Source: Streptomyces sp. NBC_00190
GTDB taxonomy: Bacteria; Actinomycetota; Actinomycetes; Streptomycetales; Streptomycetaceae
DNA length: 64,000 nt
Assembly: GCF_036203305.1 (NCBI RefSeq)
Contig: NZ_CP108131.1
Coordinates: 7,440,001-7,504,000 of the forward strand
Direction: 5' to 3'
Positions 1 through 7,420 of this stretch are shown one piece after another (within the stretch, counting starts at the first letter, position 1; every line of letters starts with the position of its first letter). The position numbers and the translations under genes are program-made. A model generated the notes under the pieces. It saw only the letters and a program-made list of their open reading frames with translations, was not told where the DNA came from and searched no databases.

Positions 1-248
1 TCCGCCTCCTGCTCCGCCGCGTCCCCGGCGTACAGGTCGAGGTGGACGCGCGGATGGTCCTGTACGGGCGAGGTGCTGCGGCCGAGGGCCAGGCCGGGGC
101 CCCGGCCGTCGGCGGGGACCAGGACGGTCCAGCCGGGGTCCACCTCGCCGCCCCGCGGGACGTAGCCGAGCGCCTGCGCCCAGAATGCCGCCGCCCGCCG
201 GACGTCCGCGGCGCCCATGACGATCGTTCCGATGTTCAGCATGATCAT
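1..248 (-). CDS. VOC (glyoxalase-like) family protein, C-terminus outside window
   Basis: Only the N-terminal ~80 residues are in the window; the gene runs off the left edge. The visible protein starts MIMLNIGTIVMGAADVRRAA and continues with a FWAQALGY segment, then VHLDLYA. This is the usual beta-alpha-beta-beta-beta opening of vicinal-oxygen-chelate domains (PF00903/PF18029 type). Its function cannot be specified beyond a small-molecule binding or resistance fold. The start could be either of two in-frame ATGs, at 248 or 242. It lies 17 bp downstream of the phosphatase gene on the same strand, so the two may be co-transcribed. Confidence 0.75.
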   Translation of the reverse strand, partial: MIMLNIGTIVMGAADVRRAAAFWAQALGYVPRGGEVDPGWTVLVPADGRGPGLALGRSTSPVQDHPRVHLDLYAGDAAEQEA

Positions 249-265
249 ATTGTGGGGTACCGGAA

Positions 266-1363
266 CTAGGAGAGACGTTCGATCGCCACCATCGCCGCGT
301 CGTCGCCGAGGGTGCTGCCGGCCGCGTGGGCGAGCAGGTCCTCGCACAGCCGGTCCAGGAGGGCACGGGGGTGCAGGCCGGACCAGGCGGCCGCGTGTTC
401 CGTGAGGGGGTAGAACACGCCGGCCCGGTCGCGCGCCTCCAGGACCCCGTCCGTGTACAGGAGCAGGACGTCTCCCGCCACGAAGGCGAAGCTCTGCGCG
501 GTGACCGAGGATTCCATCAGCCCGGCCAGGCCGAGCGGCGGAGCGGGCTGGGCCACGTCCAGCGGGACGGCCCGGCCGTCGCGCAGCAGCAGCGGCGGCG
601 GATGGCCGCAGCTGACGAGGTGCAGCACGGGCTCCTCGTCGGGGATGTCCAGGACGGCCGCCGTGATGAAGCTTTCGCCCCGATCGCCGGAGTCGTCCAG
701 GTCCGGGGAGACCGCCGCCTCCAGATAGGCCACCAGCCCCGGCAGACCGGCCTCCTGGTGGGCGGCCGCCCGGAAGGCGCCGAGGACGAGCGCGGCGTCC
801 CCGACCGCACCCAGCCCCTTGCCCCGGACATCGCCGATGATCAGGCGCGTCCCGGAGGCCGTACGGGCGGCGGCGTACAGATCTCCGCCGATCTGGGCCT
901 CGGCCGCCGCCGCCAGGTACACCGAGGCGACGCCCAGCGGGCCCATCCGATCGCGCAGCGGGCGCAGGACCACCTCCTGCGCGGTCTCGGCCACCGACCG
1001 CAGCTGGAGCAGTTCCTTCTCGTGCACCTCGCGCAGGTGGGCGAAGACCGTCACGAACACCGAGATCATGATCAGCGCGACGATCTGGAAGGTGTGGTTC
1101 AGATCGGTCAGGGTCGTGCGCGTCGCCGCCACCACCGTTTGGGCCAGTACGGCGACCAGCCCGACGAACCCCGTCATCCACGGCCCGGCGAACGAAGCGG
1201 TCACGGCCGGTGCGGCGACCAGGAAGGGACCGAGGTGGACATCGCGCGGAGCGAGGATGTCGACCACCGTGACCAGCGCGATCAACACGAACGGAACCGC
1301 CAGCTGCGCGTGGCGCACTGTCCGGGATCGCGGGTGGGGCACGTACGACAGCCGGAGATCCAT
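266..1363 (-). CDS. Membrane PP2C/SpoIIE-type serine/threonine phosphatase
   Basis: About 365 residues. The N-terminal third has four or five hydrophobic helices, followed by a short coiled linker (EVHEKELLQLRSVAETAQEV) and a SpoIIE/PP2C domain. The metal-binding motifs are visible: IGDVRGKGLGA, LVSCGHPPPLLLRDG and LLLYTDGVLEARD near the C-terminus. Proteins of this class dephosphorylate anti-sigma-factor antagonists in partner-switching cascades, so a membrane-tethered regulator of an alternative sigma factor is likely (inference). No STAS or anti-sigma kinase gene is adjacent. The start is placed at the ATG at 1363; an upstream in-frame GTG at 1378 would add five residues. Confidence 0.88.
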   Translation of the reverse strand: MDLRLSYVPHPRSRTVRHAQLAVPFVLIALVTVVDILAPRDVHLGPFLVAAPAVTASFAGPWMTGFVGLVAVLAQTVVAATRTTLTDLNHTFQIVALIMISVFVTVFAHLREVHEKELLQLRSVAETAQEVVLRPLRDRMGPLGVASVYLAAAAEAQIGGDLYAAARTASGTRLIIGDVRGKGLGAVGDAALVLGAFRAAAHQEAGLPGLVAYLEAAVSPDLDDSGDRGESFITAAVLDIPDEEPVLHLVSCGHPPPLLLRDGRAVPLDVAQPAPPLGLAGLMESSVTAQSFAFVAGDVLLLYTDGVLEARDRAGVFYPLTEHAAAWSGLHPRALLDRLCEDLLAHAAGSTLGDDAAMVAIERLS

Positions 1364-1484
1364 CTCTCCTGCATACACCGCTGGGGGTTCCGTGTCTTCC
1401 AGCCCCGGCCGTCGCGGGCTTCCCTTCGCGACGCCGTCGCGCGGAACCGTCAGCCCGCGAACGCCCGTGGCCTGCCCGCCCCGG

Positions 1485-2285
1485 CTACGACCGGCGGCGG
1501 GGCTTGCCGCCCTTGCCGCCCTTGGGGCCGCCCGAACCGCCGCGGGCGCCCCTGCCGGCCGGCTTTCCGGATGCGGTCTTGCGCTGCGTGCCGCCGCTCC
1601 CGCCCGCGTCCGGACGCTTCGCCTTCGCCTTTGCCTTCGCCTTGGCCGTCGCCTTGTGCTGCTCCGCGGGCGCCTGGCGGCCCCGGGTGCTGTTGACGGT
1701 CCGCCCGCGGACGATCCCGATGAACTGCTCCACCAGATCCGTGGTCTCGTCCTGCGGCCACGACAGCGCGACGCGCGACTCGGGGGCGTCCGAGACCGGC
1801 CGGTACGTCAGGTCCTTGCGGTGGTGCAGGCGCGCGAGGGACTGCGGGACGACGAGCACGCCCACCCCCGCGGCCACCAGCTCGATGGCGTCCGCCGTCG
1901 TCGCGGGGCGCTCGATCGCGGGCCGTCCCGGCAGTCGCTCCCAGTCGAGGGTGTCGTCGAGCGGGTGCAGCACGATCTCCTCGGCCAGATCCGCCGTGGA
2001 CACCTCTTCGGCCGACGCCACGAGGTGGTCCTTGGGGATCACGACCACGGTGGTCTCGGTGTACAGGGGGATCGCGCTGAGGTCCGTACGGTCCACCGGC
2101 AGCCGTACGAAGCCGGCGTCGGCGCCGCCGCCGCGCAGCACGCCGAACGCCTCGGTGGGGGACACCGCGACGAGAGTCAGCGGGACGTCGGGCAGTCGCT
2201 CATTCCAGATCCGGATCCACTTGGTGGGTGTCACCCCGGGGACATAAGCGAGCCGGAACGAATGGGGTACTTCCGAGCCTGTCAC
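1485..2285 (-). CDS. LysR-type effector-binding domain protein without a DNA-binding domain, with basic Lys/Ala/Gly-rich tail
   Basis: 266 residues. Residues ~1-200 read as a LysR substrate-binding (periplasmic-binding-like) domain: FRLAYVPGV, a VIPKDHL strand, and a VAAGVGVLVVPQSLARL helix. There is no winged helix-turn-helix at the N-terminus. The last ~65 residues are very basic and repetitive (KATAKAKAKAKAKRPDAG, then GG/PKGGKGGKPRRRS), resembling histone-H1-like tails of actinobacterial nucleoid proteins. A GTG start is used. A TAACCT hexamer ends 6 nt upstream on the same strand, which suggests a leaderless mRNA. It is divergent from the DUF5997 gene, 58 bp apart. Ligand and role are unknown. 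Confidence 0.85.
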   Translation of the reverse strand: MTGSEVPHSFRLAYVPGVTPTKWIRIWNERLPDVPLTLVAVSPTEAFGVLRGGGADAGFVRLPVDRTDLSAIPLYTETTVVVIPKDHLVASAEEVSTADLAEEIVLHPLDDTLDWERLPGRPAIERPATTADAIELVAAGVGVLVVPQSLARLHHRKDLTYRPVSDAPESRVALSWPQDETTDLVEQFIGIVRGRTVNSTRGRQAPAEQHKATAKAKAKAKAKRPDAGGSGGTQRKTASGKPAGRGARGGSGGPKGGKGGKPRRRS

Positions 2286-2291
2286 CCCGCC

Positions 2292-2336
2292 AGGTTACCG
2301 GTCGTGGTCGGAGGTAGCGCACACGATCGATACTCT
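2292..2336. promoter_or_regulatory. Back-to-back leaderless promoters of the LysR-domain and DUF5997 genes
   Basis: On the minus strand TAACCT (2292-2297) lies 6 nt before the GTG at 2285. On the plus strand TACTCT (2331-2336) lies 7 nt before the ATG at 2344. Both fit the -10 position expected when transcription starts at the start codon. No convincing -35 is visible. Confidence 0.5.
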
Positions 2337-2343
2337 TGACACC

Positions 2344-2769
2344 ATGACGTCGCACCAGAGCACCCAGACTATGAAGCCCGCAACCGCGGCGAAGAAGCTG
2401 GGCGTGTACCTCGAGGCCACCCCCGCTGAGTTCCAGGAGGGTGTCGTCTCGCGCAATGAATTGAGTGCGCTGCAGGCCGACCCGCCCGAGTGGCTTCAGG
2501 AACTGCGGCGCAACGGCCCGCACCCCCGTCCCGTGGTCGCGGCGAAGCTGGGCGTGTCCATCGCCGGCCTTGCCCGCGGCGGAGTCACGGAGCCGCTCAC
2601 CACCGAGCAGATCGAAGCACTGAAGCAGGAAGCCCCCGAGTGGCTGCAGCGGGAGCGCGCCACTCAGGCCGAGGTCCGCAAGGAAGCGGTGCGGATCAAG
2701 GAGAAGAACGCGGAGAAGGCCGCGAAGGACGCGGAGCGTGCCGAGCAGGACCGCGACTCGCGTTCCTGA
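2344..2769 (+). CDS. DUF5997 family protein
   Basis: 141 residues, a conserved actinobacterial family of unknown function. The core carries a twice-repeated pattern: KKLGVYLEATPAEFQEGVVSR with ELSALQADPPEWLQELR, then AAKLGVSIAGLARGGVTEP with IEALKQEAPEWLQRER. Each half looks like a small helical unit with a PEWLQ signature. The C-terminus is a charged Lys/Glu/Ala helix, probably a coiled coil. It is divergent from the LysR-domain gene and ends at a strong hairpin terminator. The pairing with the LysR-domain protein suggests they act together (inference from context only). Confidence 0.88.
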   Translation: MTSHQSTQTMKPATAAKKLGVYLEATPAEFQEGVVSRNELSALQADPPEWLQELRRNGPHPRPVVAAKLGVSIAGLARGGVTEPLTTEQIEALKQEAPEWLQRERATQAEVRKEAVRIKEKNAEKAAKDAERAEQDRDSRS

Positions 2770-2788
2770 AGGTCCGCCCGGTTTCGAT

Positions 2789-2827
2789 GATCAGGCCCGG
2801 CTCCCCCTCGGGGAGCCGGGCCTGATC
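2789..2827. terminator. Bidirectional hairpin terminator, perfect 18-bp stem
   Basis: A perfect 18-bp inverted repeat (arms 2789-2806 and 2810-2827) with a 3-nt loop sits between the convergent DUF5997 and YdeI genes. The right arm ends 2 bp before the YdeI stop codon. No U-run follows, as is usual in Streptomyces. Confidence 0.85.
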
Positions 2828-2828
2828 G

Positions 2829-3407
2829 TCACCCCGGCCGTTCGCCGGTCGCCAGCATCTGCACGGCCTTCTCCAGCTTGGCCTGCCGGGTCTTCGGGGT
2901 CGGCGCCTGGAGCAGCGGCAGGACCAGCAGGTAGCGCCCGGTTCTGTCGAGGGCCTCGAACGCCTTCCTGGCCGCGGGGCTCGCGTCGAGCGCCGCCGCG
3001 AGGTCGGGCGGGACCGTCGCCGTCCTCTGCGACTCGTACGCCCGCGCCCACCGGCCGTCCTCCTGCGCCCTGCGCACCTCGGCCAGTCCCGGTTCGCGCA
3101 TCCGTCCGGCGGCCGTCAGCATCGCGACCTTCTCCACGTTCACCCGCGACCACATGCTCCTGGGCCGGCGCGGCACGTACTTCTGCAGGTAGTGGGTCCC
3201 GTCGAGGGAGCGCCGCTGCCCGGAGATCCAGCCGTAGCAGAGACCGATGTCGACGACCTCGTCATCGCCGACGGACGGGATGCCGGACTTCTTCTTGGCC
3301 ATCTTGATCCACACGCCTTCGTGGCGCGTGTGGTGCTCGGCCAGCCAGTTCTCGAACGCCTCGCCGTCCGCGGAGGCGACGATCTCCACTCCGTCGAGCT
3401 CATCCAT
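2829..3407 (-). CDS. YdeI/OmpD-associated family protein
   Basis: 192 residues. It carries the family pattern: an N-terminal F(E)NWLAEHHTRHEGVWIKMAKK segment, then DEVVDIGLCYGWISGQRRSL, YVPRRPRSMWSRVNVEKV and a C-terminal PPDLAAALDASPAARKAFEAL block. The last resembles the YdeI/OmpD-associated C-terminal module. The biochemical role is not established; family members are linked to stress or peptide resistance. The ATG at 3407 was chosen because it begins the conserved block (MDELDGVEIV). The gene starts 5 bp after the ABC ATPase stop, so it is probably the second gene of that operon. Confidence 0.88.
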   Translation of the reverse strand: MDELDGVEIVASADGEAFENWLAEHHTRHEGVWIKMAKKKSGIPSVGDDEVVDIGLCYGWISGQRRSLDGTHYLQKYVPRRPRSMWSRVNVEKVAMLTAAGRMREPGLAEVRRAQEDGRWARAYESQRTATVPPDLAAALDASPAARKAFEALDRTGRYLLVLPLLQAPTPKTRQAKLEKAVQMLATGERPG

Positions 3408-3412
3408 GCCAT

Positions 3413-4360
3413 TCAGGCTATCGGCTGCCCTTCGGCGCCGGGGAAGCCGCGGAAGCCGGGGAAGTCGGGGACGGGCGCGGTGAGTTCGCGCAGGGCCTCC
3501 TCCGGTGAGGGGGTACGGGTGTCGAGTTCGAGGATCACGATCCGGTGCTCGGTGGCGAGCGCGCCGACGCGTTCCGCCGTCATCCCGGTCACCGCGAGCC
3601 GCTCGCGTCCCGCCGCACCGGTCCGTACGACCGTCGCGCCCCCGCCCCTCAGCACGGCGGCCAGATCGGCGCCGCGCGGCGTGCCCACCACGACCCGGGC
3701 CGCGGCGCGCCGGGCGGCGAACTCGTCCGCGGACAAGGCGGCGACCAGCCGCCCCCGTCCGAGGACGACCAGCCGGTCGGCGGTCCCGGCGACCTCCCCC
3801 GCGCGCTCCCCGGTGACCACGACCGTGCGGCCCTCGGCGGCCAGCGCCCGCAGCAGCCGGCGCGCCCACCGCACACCCTCGGGGTCCAGCCCGCGGAGGG
3901 GTTCGTCGAAGAGCAGCACCGGGGGATCCCCGAGCAGCGCGGCCGCGATGCGCAGCCGCTGCAGCATCGCCGGGGAGTACGTCCGTACGCGCCGCCGCGG
4001 CTCCCGCGCCAGGCCCGTCTGCGCCAGCACCTCGGCCACCCGCCCCGGCCCGGCGCCCTGGTCGCGGGCCAGCGCCGACAGCAGCGCGCCCGCCGTGCGG
4101 CGGCCGCGCAGGGCGGTCGGCGCCGGCAGGGAGCCGACCTGGTGCGGGCTGCGCGGCCGGCCGCGCAGCGGGACGCCGCCCACCGCGGCCGTCCCCGCCG
4201 TGGGGGACTCCAGGCCCAGGATCAGCCGGAGAGCGCTGGTCTTGCCCGCCCCGGCGGGGCCGAGGAGCGCGGTGACCGTGCCGGGTCCGGCCGTGAAGGA
4301 CAGCCGGTCGACGGCGGCCCCGGCGCCGTAACGCTTGGTGAGTTCCTTGACTTCGATCAC
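3413..4360 (-). CDS. ABC transporter ATP-binding protein, orphan, with atypical signature motif
   Basis: 315 residues from a GTG start (IEVKELTKRYGAG). Walker A is GPAGAGKT at residues 34-41. Walker B is VLLFDEP, followed by LRGLDPEGVRWARRLLR. The ABC signature is unusual: TYSPAMLQRLRIAAAL occupies the place of LSGGxxQR, so the LSGG core is not conserved. The last ~100 residues are the extended C-terminal domain of drug-exporter-type ATPases (DrrA-like). No permease lies beside it; the next gene, 5 bp on, is YdeI. Either it uses a permease encoded elsewhere or it has a non-transport role. Confidence 0.85.
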   Translation of the reverse strand: MIEVKELTKRYGAGAAVDRLSFTAGPGTVTALLGPAGAGKTSALRLILGLESPTAGTAAVGGVPLRGRPRSPHQVGSLPAPTALRGRRTAGALLSALARDQGAGPGRVAEVLAQTGLAREPRRRVRTYSPAMLQRLRIAAALLGDPPVLLFDEPLRGLDPEGVRWARRLLRALAAEGRTVVVTGERAGEVAGTADRLVVLGRGRLVAALSADEFAARRAAARVVVGTPRGADLAAVLRGGGATVVRTGAAGRERLAVTGMTAERVGALATEHRIVILELDTRTPSPEEALRELTAPVPDFPGFRGFPGAEGQPIA

Positions 4361-4479
4361 GCGTCCAGCCTGCCGGGGCGGACCGTCGGCGCACATCGGA
4401 CGGCCGGTGGCAAAGCCGTGGGCGCACCGGCCCGTGGGTGTACATCCGGGGGCCGATGCCCGGGCCCGGGCCGGCTGGC

Positions 4480-4485
4480 TACGGT
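4480..4485 (+). promoter_or_regulatory. Leaderless -10-like hexamer of the histidine kinase gene
   Basis: TACGGT lies 6 nt before the ATG at 4492. This matches the leaderless arrangement seen at other genes in the window. Confidence 0.4.
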
Positions 4486-4491
4486 CACGGC

Positions 4492-5736
4492 ATGGACGAT
4501 TCGGCAATTACGAACAACAGCAAGGCCGGTGCGAGCGGTCGGCCCGGCGAGAACGGAGCGGGCACCTTGATGCCCGAACCCGGGACGGCCCTGCGGGCAT
4601 GGGGCGGAGCCGGGCTCTACTCCCTCGTCGTGGGTCTGCTCATCGGCGGGGTCCCGTACGCCTCCGGCCCGCTCATGGCGGCAGTGCTGCTGCTCGCCCT
4701 GACCCCGCTCACCGCCCTGCTGCGGCGCGAGCCCCTCGCGGCGCTGGGACTGACCCTCTTCGCCGGCATGCTCGTCGCGGGGGCGGCCAGGGACCACAGT
4801 CCCGGGCGGTTCCTCGTCTTCCTGGCGTCGGACCTCGTCCTCGGTGTCATCGTCGCCACCCGCCCGCGCCGTACCGCGGTCATCGCCGTCAGCATGGTGC
4901 TGGTCGTGGAGACCCCGGCGGTCGGGCTGCTGACCTCCGGGCCCTACGACATGATGAGCACGAGCCTGATCGCCCTCCTGTCGCTGGGCGCCGTCTACAT
5001 GACCGGAGTCGTCTTCCGCGAACGCCGGGAGCACACGGTCGAACTGCGCTCCAAAGAGGTGTCCGAGGCGGTGACCGCCGAACGGCTGCGCATCGCCCGC
5101 GAGTTGCACGACATGGTCGCCCACAGCATCGGCGTGATAGCCATCCAGGCCGGAGTCGGCAGCCGGGTCATCGAGACCCAGCCGGCCGAGGCGAGCGCGG
5201 CACTGCGGGCCATCGAGGCCACCAGCCGCGAGACCCTGGCGGGCCTGCGCCGTACGCTGGTCGCCCTGCGCCAGGCCCAGCCCGACGGGGCCGGCGGGGC
5301 GGACGGGCAGCCCCCGCTCGGACCCGCTCCCGGACTCGGCGACCTCGACGCGCTGGTGGCCACGACCGCCGACGCCGGAGTCCGGGTCGAGGTCCGGCGT
5401 GAGGGGGCGGATCGCCAACTGCCGCCGGAGATAGACCTGTCGGCGTACCGCATCGTGCAGGAGGCGCTGACCAACGTGGTCCGCCACGCGGACACCGGGC
5501 AGTGCCGGGTGACCATCGGCTACGGGGCCGAGGAGCTGACGCTGGAGATCGTCGACGAGGGGCGCGGCGCGCCCGGCGGCCCCCGGGGCACGGGATTCGG
5601 CATCACGGGGATGCGCGAACGGGTCGGCCTGCTGCACGGCCGGTTCAGCGCCGGTGCGAGGGCGGGCGGCGGCTTCCGGGTCGAGGCGGTCCTCCCGCTG
5701 CCCGTCGACGCGGGCGCCGTGGAGGAGGCCCGATGA
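4492..5736 (+). CDS. NarL-type sensor histidine kinase
   Basis: 414 residues. Five or six membrane helices span roughly residues 30-180. They are followed by a HisKA_3 dimerisation helix with the phospho-acceptor His206 (RIARELHDMVAHS), and a HATPase domain (YRIVQEALTNVVRHA; GRGAPGG; GFGITGMRERV). The start at 4492 is preferred over an upstream ATG at 4438 because conserved sequence begins later and a -10-like hexamer sits 6 nt upstream. The stop overlaps the response-regulator start (ATGA), giving translational coupling. The sensed signal is unknown; the membrane-embedded sensor resembles cell-envelope stress kinases. Confidence 0.93.
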   Translation: MDDSAITNNSKAGASGRPGENGAGTLMPEPGTALRAWGGAGLYSLVVGLLIGGVPYASGPLMAAVLLLALTPLTALLRREPLAALGLTLFAGMLVAGAARDHSPGRFLVFLASDLVLGVIVATRPRRTAVIAVSMVLVVETPAVGLLTSGPYDMMSTSLIALLSLGAVYMTGVVFRERREHTVELRSKEVSEAVTAERLRIARELHDMVAHSIGVIAIQAGVGSRVIETQPAEASAALRAIEATSRETLAGLRRTLVALRQAQPDGAGGADGQPPLGPAPGLGDLDALVATTADAGVRVEVRREGADRQLPPEIDLSAYRIVQEALTNVVRHADTGQCRVTIGYGAEELTLEIVDEGRGAPGGPRGTGFGITGMRERVGLLHGRFSAGARAGGGFRVEAVLPLPVDAGAVEEAR

Positions 5737-6434
5737 CCGGCGCACCCGAGGCGCGGGCGATCCGCGTCCTGCTCGTGGACGACCAGCCGCTGGTCCGGTC
5801 GGGCCTGCGCGTCCTCATCGCCGACACCACCGACCTGGAGGTCGTCGGCGAGGCCGGCACGGGCGCCGAGGCGGTCCGCCGAGCCGCTGAACTGCGCCCG
5901 GACGTCGTGGTGATGGACATCCGGATGCCCGGCATGGACGGGATCGAGGCGACCCGGCTGATCACCGGGGAGACGGGGGCGGTCCGCGTCCTGGTGCTGA
6001 CCACCTTCGACGAGGACGAGCACGTCTACGGGGCGCTGCGCGCCGGTGCGAGCGGATTCGCCGTCAAGGACATGGCCCTGGAGGACATCCTCGCGGCGAT
6101 CCGGGTGGTCGCCGCGGGAGACGCCCTCATCGCACCGGGGGTGACGCGCCGCCTGATCGCGGACATCGTCCGGGGGCCCGGCCCCGGCGCGGGGCCCGCG
6201 GCGGGGGAAGGCGGGTTCCGGGCGGTCGCGGGGATCACCGAGCGGGAGCGGGAGGTCCTCACCCTGGTGGGGCGGGGCCGGTCGAACGCGGAGATTGCCG
6301 AGGAACTGTTCATCTCGGCGGCCACGGCCAAGTCGCATGTGGCGCGCCTGTTCAGCAAGCTCGGCGCGCGGGACCGGGTCCATCTCGTGATCACCGCCTA
6401 CGAGATGGGCCTGGTCGCGCCGCCGTCGCGCTAG
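5733..6434 (+). CDS. NarL/LuxR-family response regulator
   Basis: 233 residues. The receiver domain opens with VLLVDDQPLVRSG. The phospho-acceptor is Asp62 in VVMDIRMPGMDG, and the switch residues are in VLVLTTFDEDEHV and GFAVKDM. A LuxR-type helix-turn-helix is at the C-terminus (ITEREREVLTLVGRGRSN, then AATAKSHVARLFSKL). It is coupled to the upstream kinase by a 4-bp overlap and is its likely partner. Its target genes are not evident nearby. Confidence 0.95.
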   Translation: MTGAPEARAIRVLLVDDQPLVRSGLRVLIADTTDLEVVGEAGTGAEAVRRAAELRPDVVVMDIRMPGMDGIEATRLITGETGAVRVLVLTTFDEDEHVYGALRAGASGFAVKDMALEDILAAIRVVAAGDALIAPGVTRRLIADIVRGPGPGAGPAAGEGGFRAVAGITEREREVLTLVGRGRSNAEIAEELFISAATAKSHVARLFSKLGARDRVHLVITAYEMGLVAPPSR

Positions 6435-6463
6435 GTCGTGCCGTCAGCCGTGTCCGCAGGCGT

Positions 6464-6916
6464 TCACGCGGCCACGGCCTCCTGGCTGCGTTCGTCGTCG
6501 GACCGGCGGTCGGAGGCGCGGGAGGTGAACAGGCTGTCCACGGCGAACGCGCCCGGGCCGGTGAACACCAGCAGGAGGAAGGCCCAGCAGAACATCGCTG
6601 ACGACTCGCCGCCGTTCTGCAACGGCCAGAGAGCGCCCGGCTGGTGGACGGTGAAGTACGCGTACGCCATCGAGCCGGAGGCGACGAAGGCGGCGGCCCT
6701 GGTGCCGAGGCCCAGCAGGACCAGGGCGCCGGCCACCAGCTGGATGGCGGCGGCGTACCAGCCGGGCCAGCTTCCGACGGGGACCGTGCCGCCGCCGTGC
6801 GCGCCGCCGAGGACGCCGAAGAGCGAGGCGGCGCCGTGCGAGGCGAACAGCAGTCCCGTGACGATACGGAACAGGGCGACGGCGTACGGCTGGTTTCTTT
6901 CGAGATGTGCGGTCAT
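6464..6916 (-). CDS. DoxX family membrane protein
   Basis: 150 residues with four hydrophobic helices. Family features include ALFRIVTGLLFASHGAASLF and the AIQLVAGALVLLGLGTRAAAF segment. DoxX-like proteins are small integral membrane proteins linked to redox and thiol stress in actinobacteria, where they can pair with a superoxide dismutase and a thiosulfate sulfurtransferase; neither is present here. A strong ribosome-binding site (AAGGAG) lies 6 nt before the ATG. The promoter, about 105 bp upstream, contains a palindrome that may be an operator. Confidence 0.9.
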   Translation of the reverse strand: MTAHLERNQPYAVALFRIVTGLLFASHGAASLFGVLGGAHGGGTVPVGSWPGWYAAAIQLVAGALVLLGLGTRAAAFVASGSMAYAYFTVHQPGALWPLQNGGESSAMFCWAFLLLVFTGPGAFAVDSLFTSRASDRRSDDERSQEAVAA

Positions 6917-7021
6917 GGGGGGCTCCTTCGGTCGGGGACGGGTCCCGAAGTCGTGCCGGGGTGCAAGGCGTGAGGTACGGGCAGGGACGTGCGGGATGGG
7001 TGTGCCCACACGGGCGAGCCA

Positions 7022-7050
7022 AAGGTAGGTAGACCTAACCGCTATCGCAA
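7022..7050 (-). promoter_or_regulatory. Probable DoxX promoter with embedded iron-box-like palindrome
   Basis: Read on the minus strand: TTGCGA (-35, 7045-7050), a 17-nt spacer, TACCTT (-10, 7022-7027). The palindrome TAGGT-AG-ACCTA (7026-7037) lies in the spacer and overlaps the -10. Its TTAGGT half resembles DtxR/IdeR (DmdR) boxes, but it is shorter than the 19-bp consensus. Confidence 0.5.
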
Positions 7051-7129
7051 GATCGAGTTCCGGCCACCGGCCGAGCGGTGGCGACGCCACCCCGGCGCCG
7101 GAACGCGGCGCCGACGGCGCGCGGAGAAA

Positions 7130-7166
7130 GCCTGCCGGTCCGTTCCCCTGTGACGGACCGGCAGGC
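7130..7166. terminator. Perfect 14-bp hairpin in a divergent intergenic region
   Basis: Arms 7130-7143 and 7153-7166 with a 9-nt loop form a terminator-like stem. It lies upstream of both flanking genes (DoxX on minus, TDT transporter on plus), so neither clearly needs it. It may be left from a lost gene or terminate an unrecognised small RNA. Confidence 0.55.
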
Positions 7167-7216
7167 CCCCGTCTCACCCCGAGCCTAGGACCGCGCTGCG
7201 GTCGCGCCTGTGCATC

Positions 7217-7247
7217 GCGCGCAGAGTTCGTTGATCTTGCGCGCAGA
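7217..7247. repeat. Two 9-bp direct repeats, 22 bp apart
   Basis: GCGCGCAGA occurs at 7217-7225 and 7239-7247, a start-to-start distance of 22 bp or about two helical turns. Repeats on the same DNA face upstream of the TDT gene could be a regulator site; no regulator gene is adjacent. Confidence 0.4.
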
Positions 7248-7420
7248 TGGTTTGGGCGACCCTGTGGCCGTCCGGCCCGGGATCCTGCCGGCAGGGAACG
7301 AGACGGCGGAGCGGGAGACGCGTACGCCACCTGGACGGTTCCCGTTCCCGTTCCCCTTCCGGGACGCGGCCTCAGGCGTGTCGGCTGGCGGGGCGCGGAC
7401 CGGTGGGGTCCGCTGGGGCG

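Noticed and set aside
42..1696. Long plus-strand frames antisense to the VOC and PP2C genes
   Set aside because: Arg/Gly/Pro-rich shadow frames caused by high GC; the minus-strand products have real domains.
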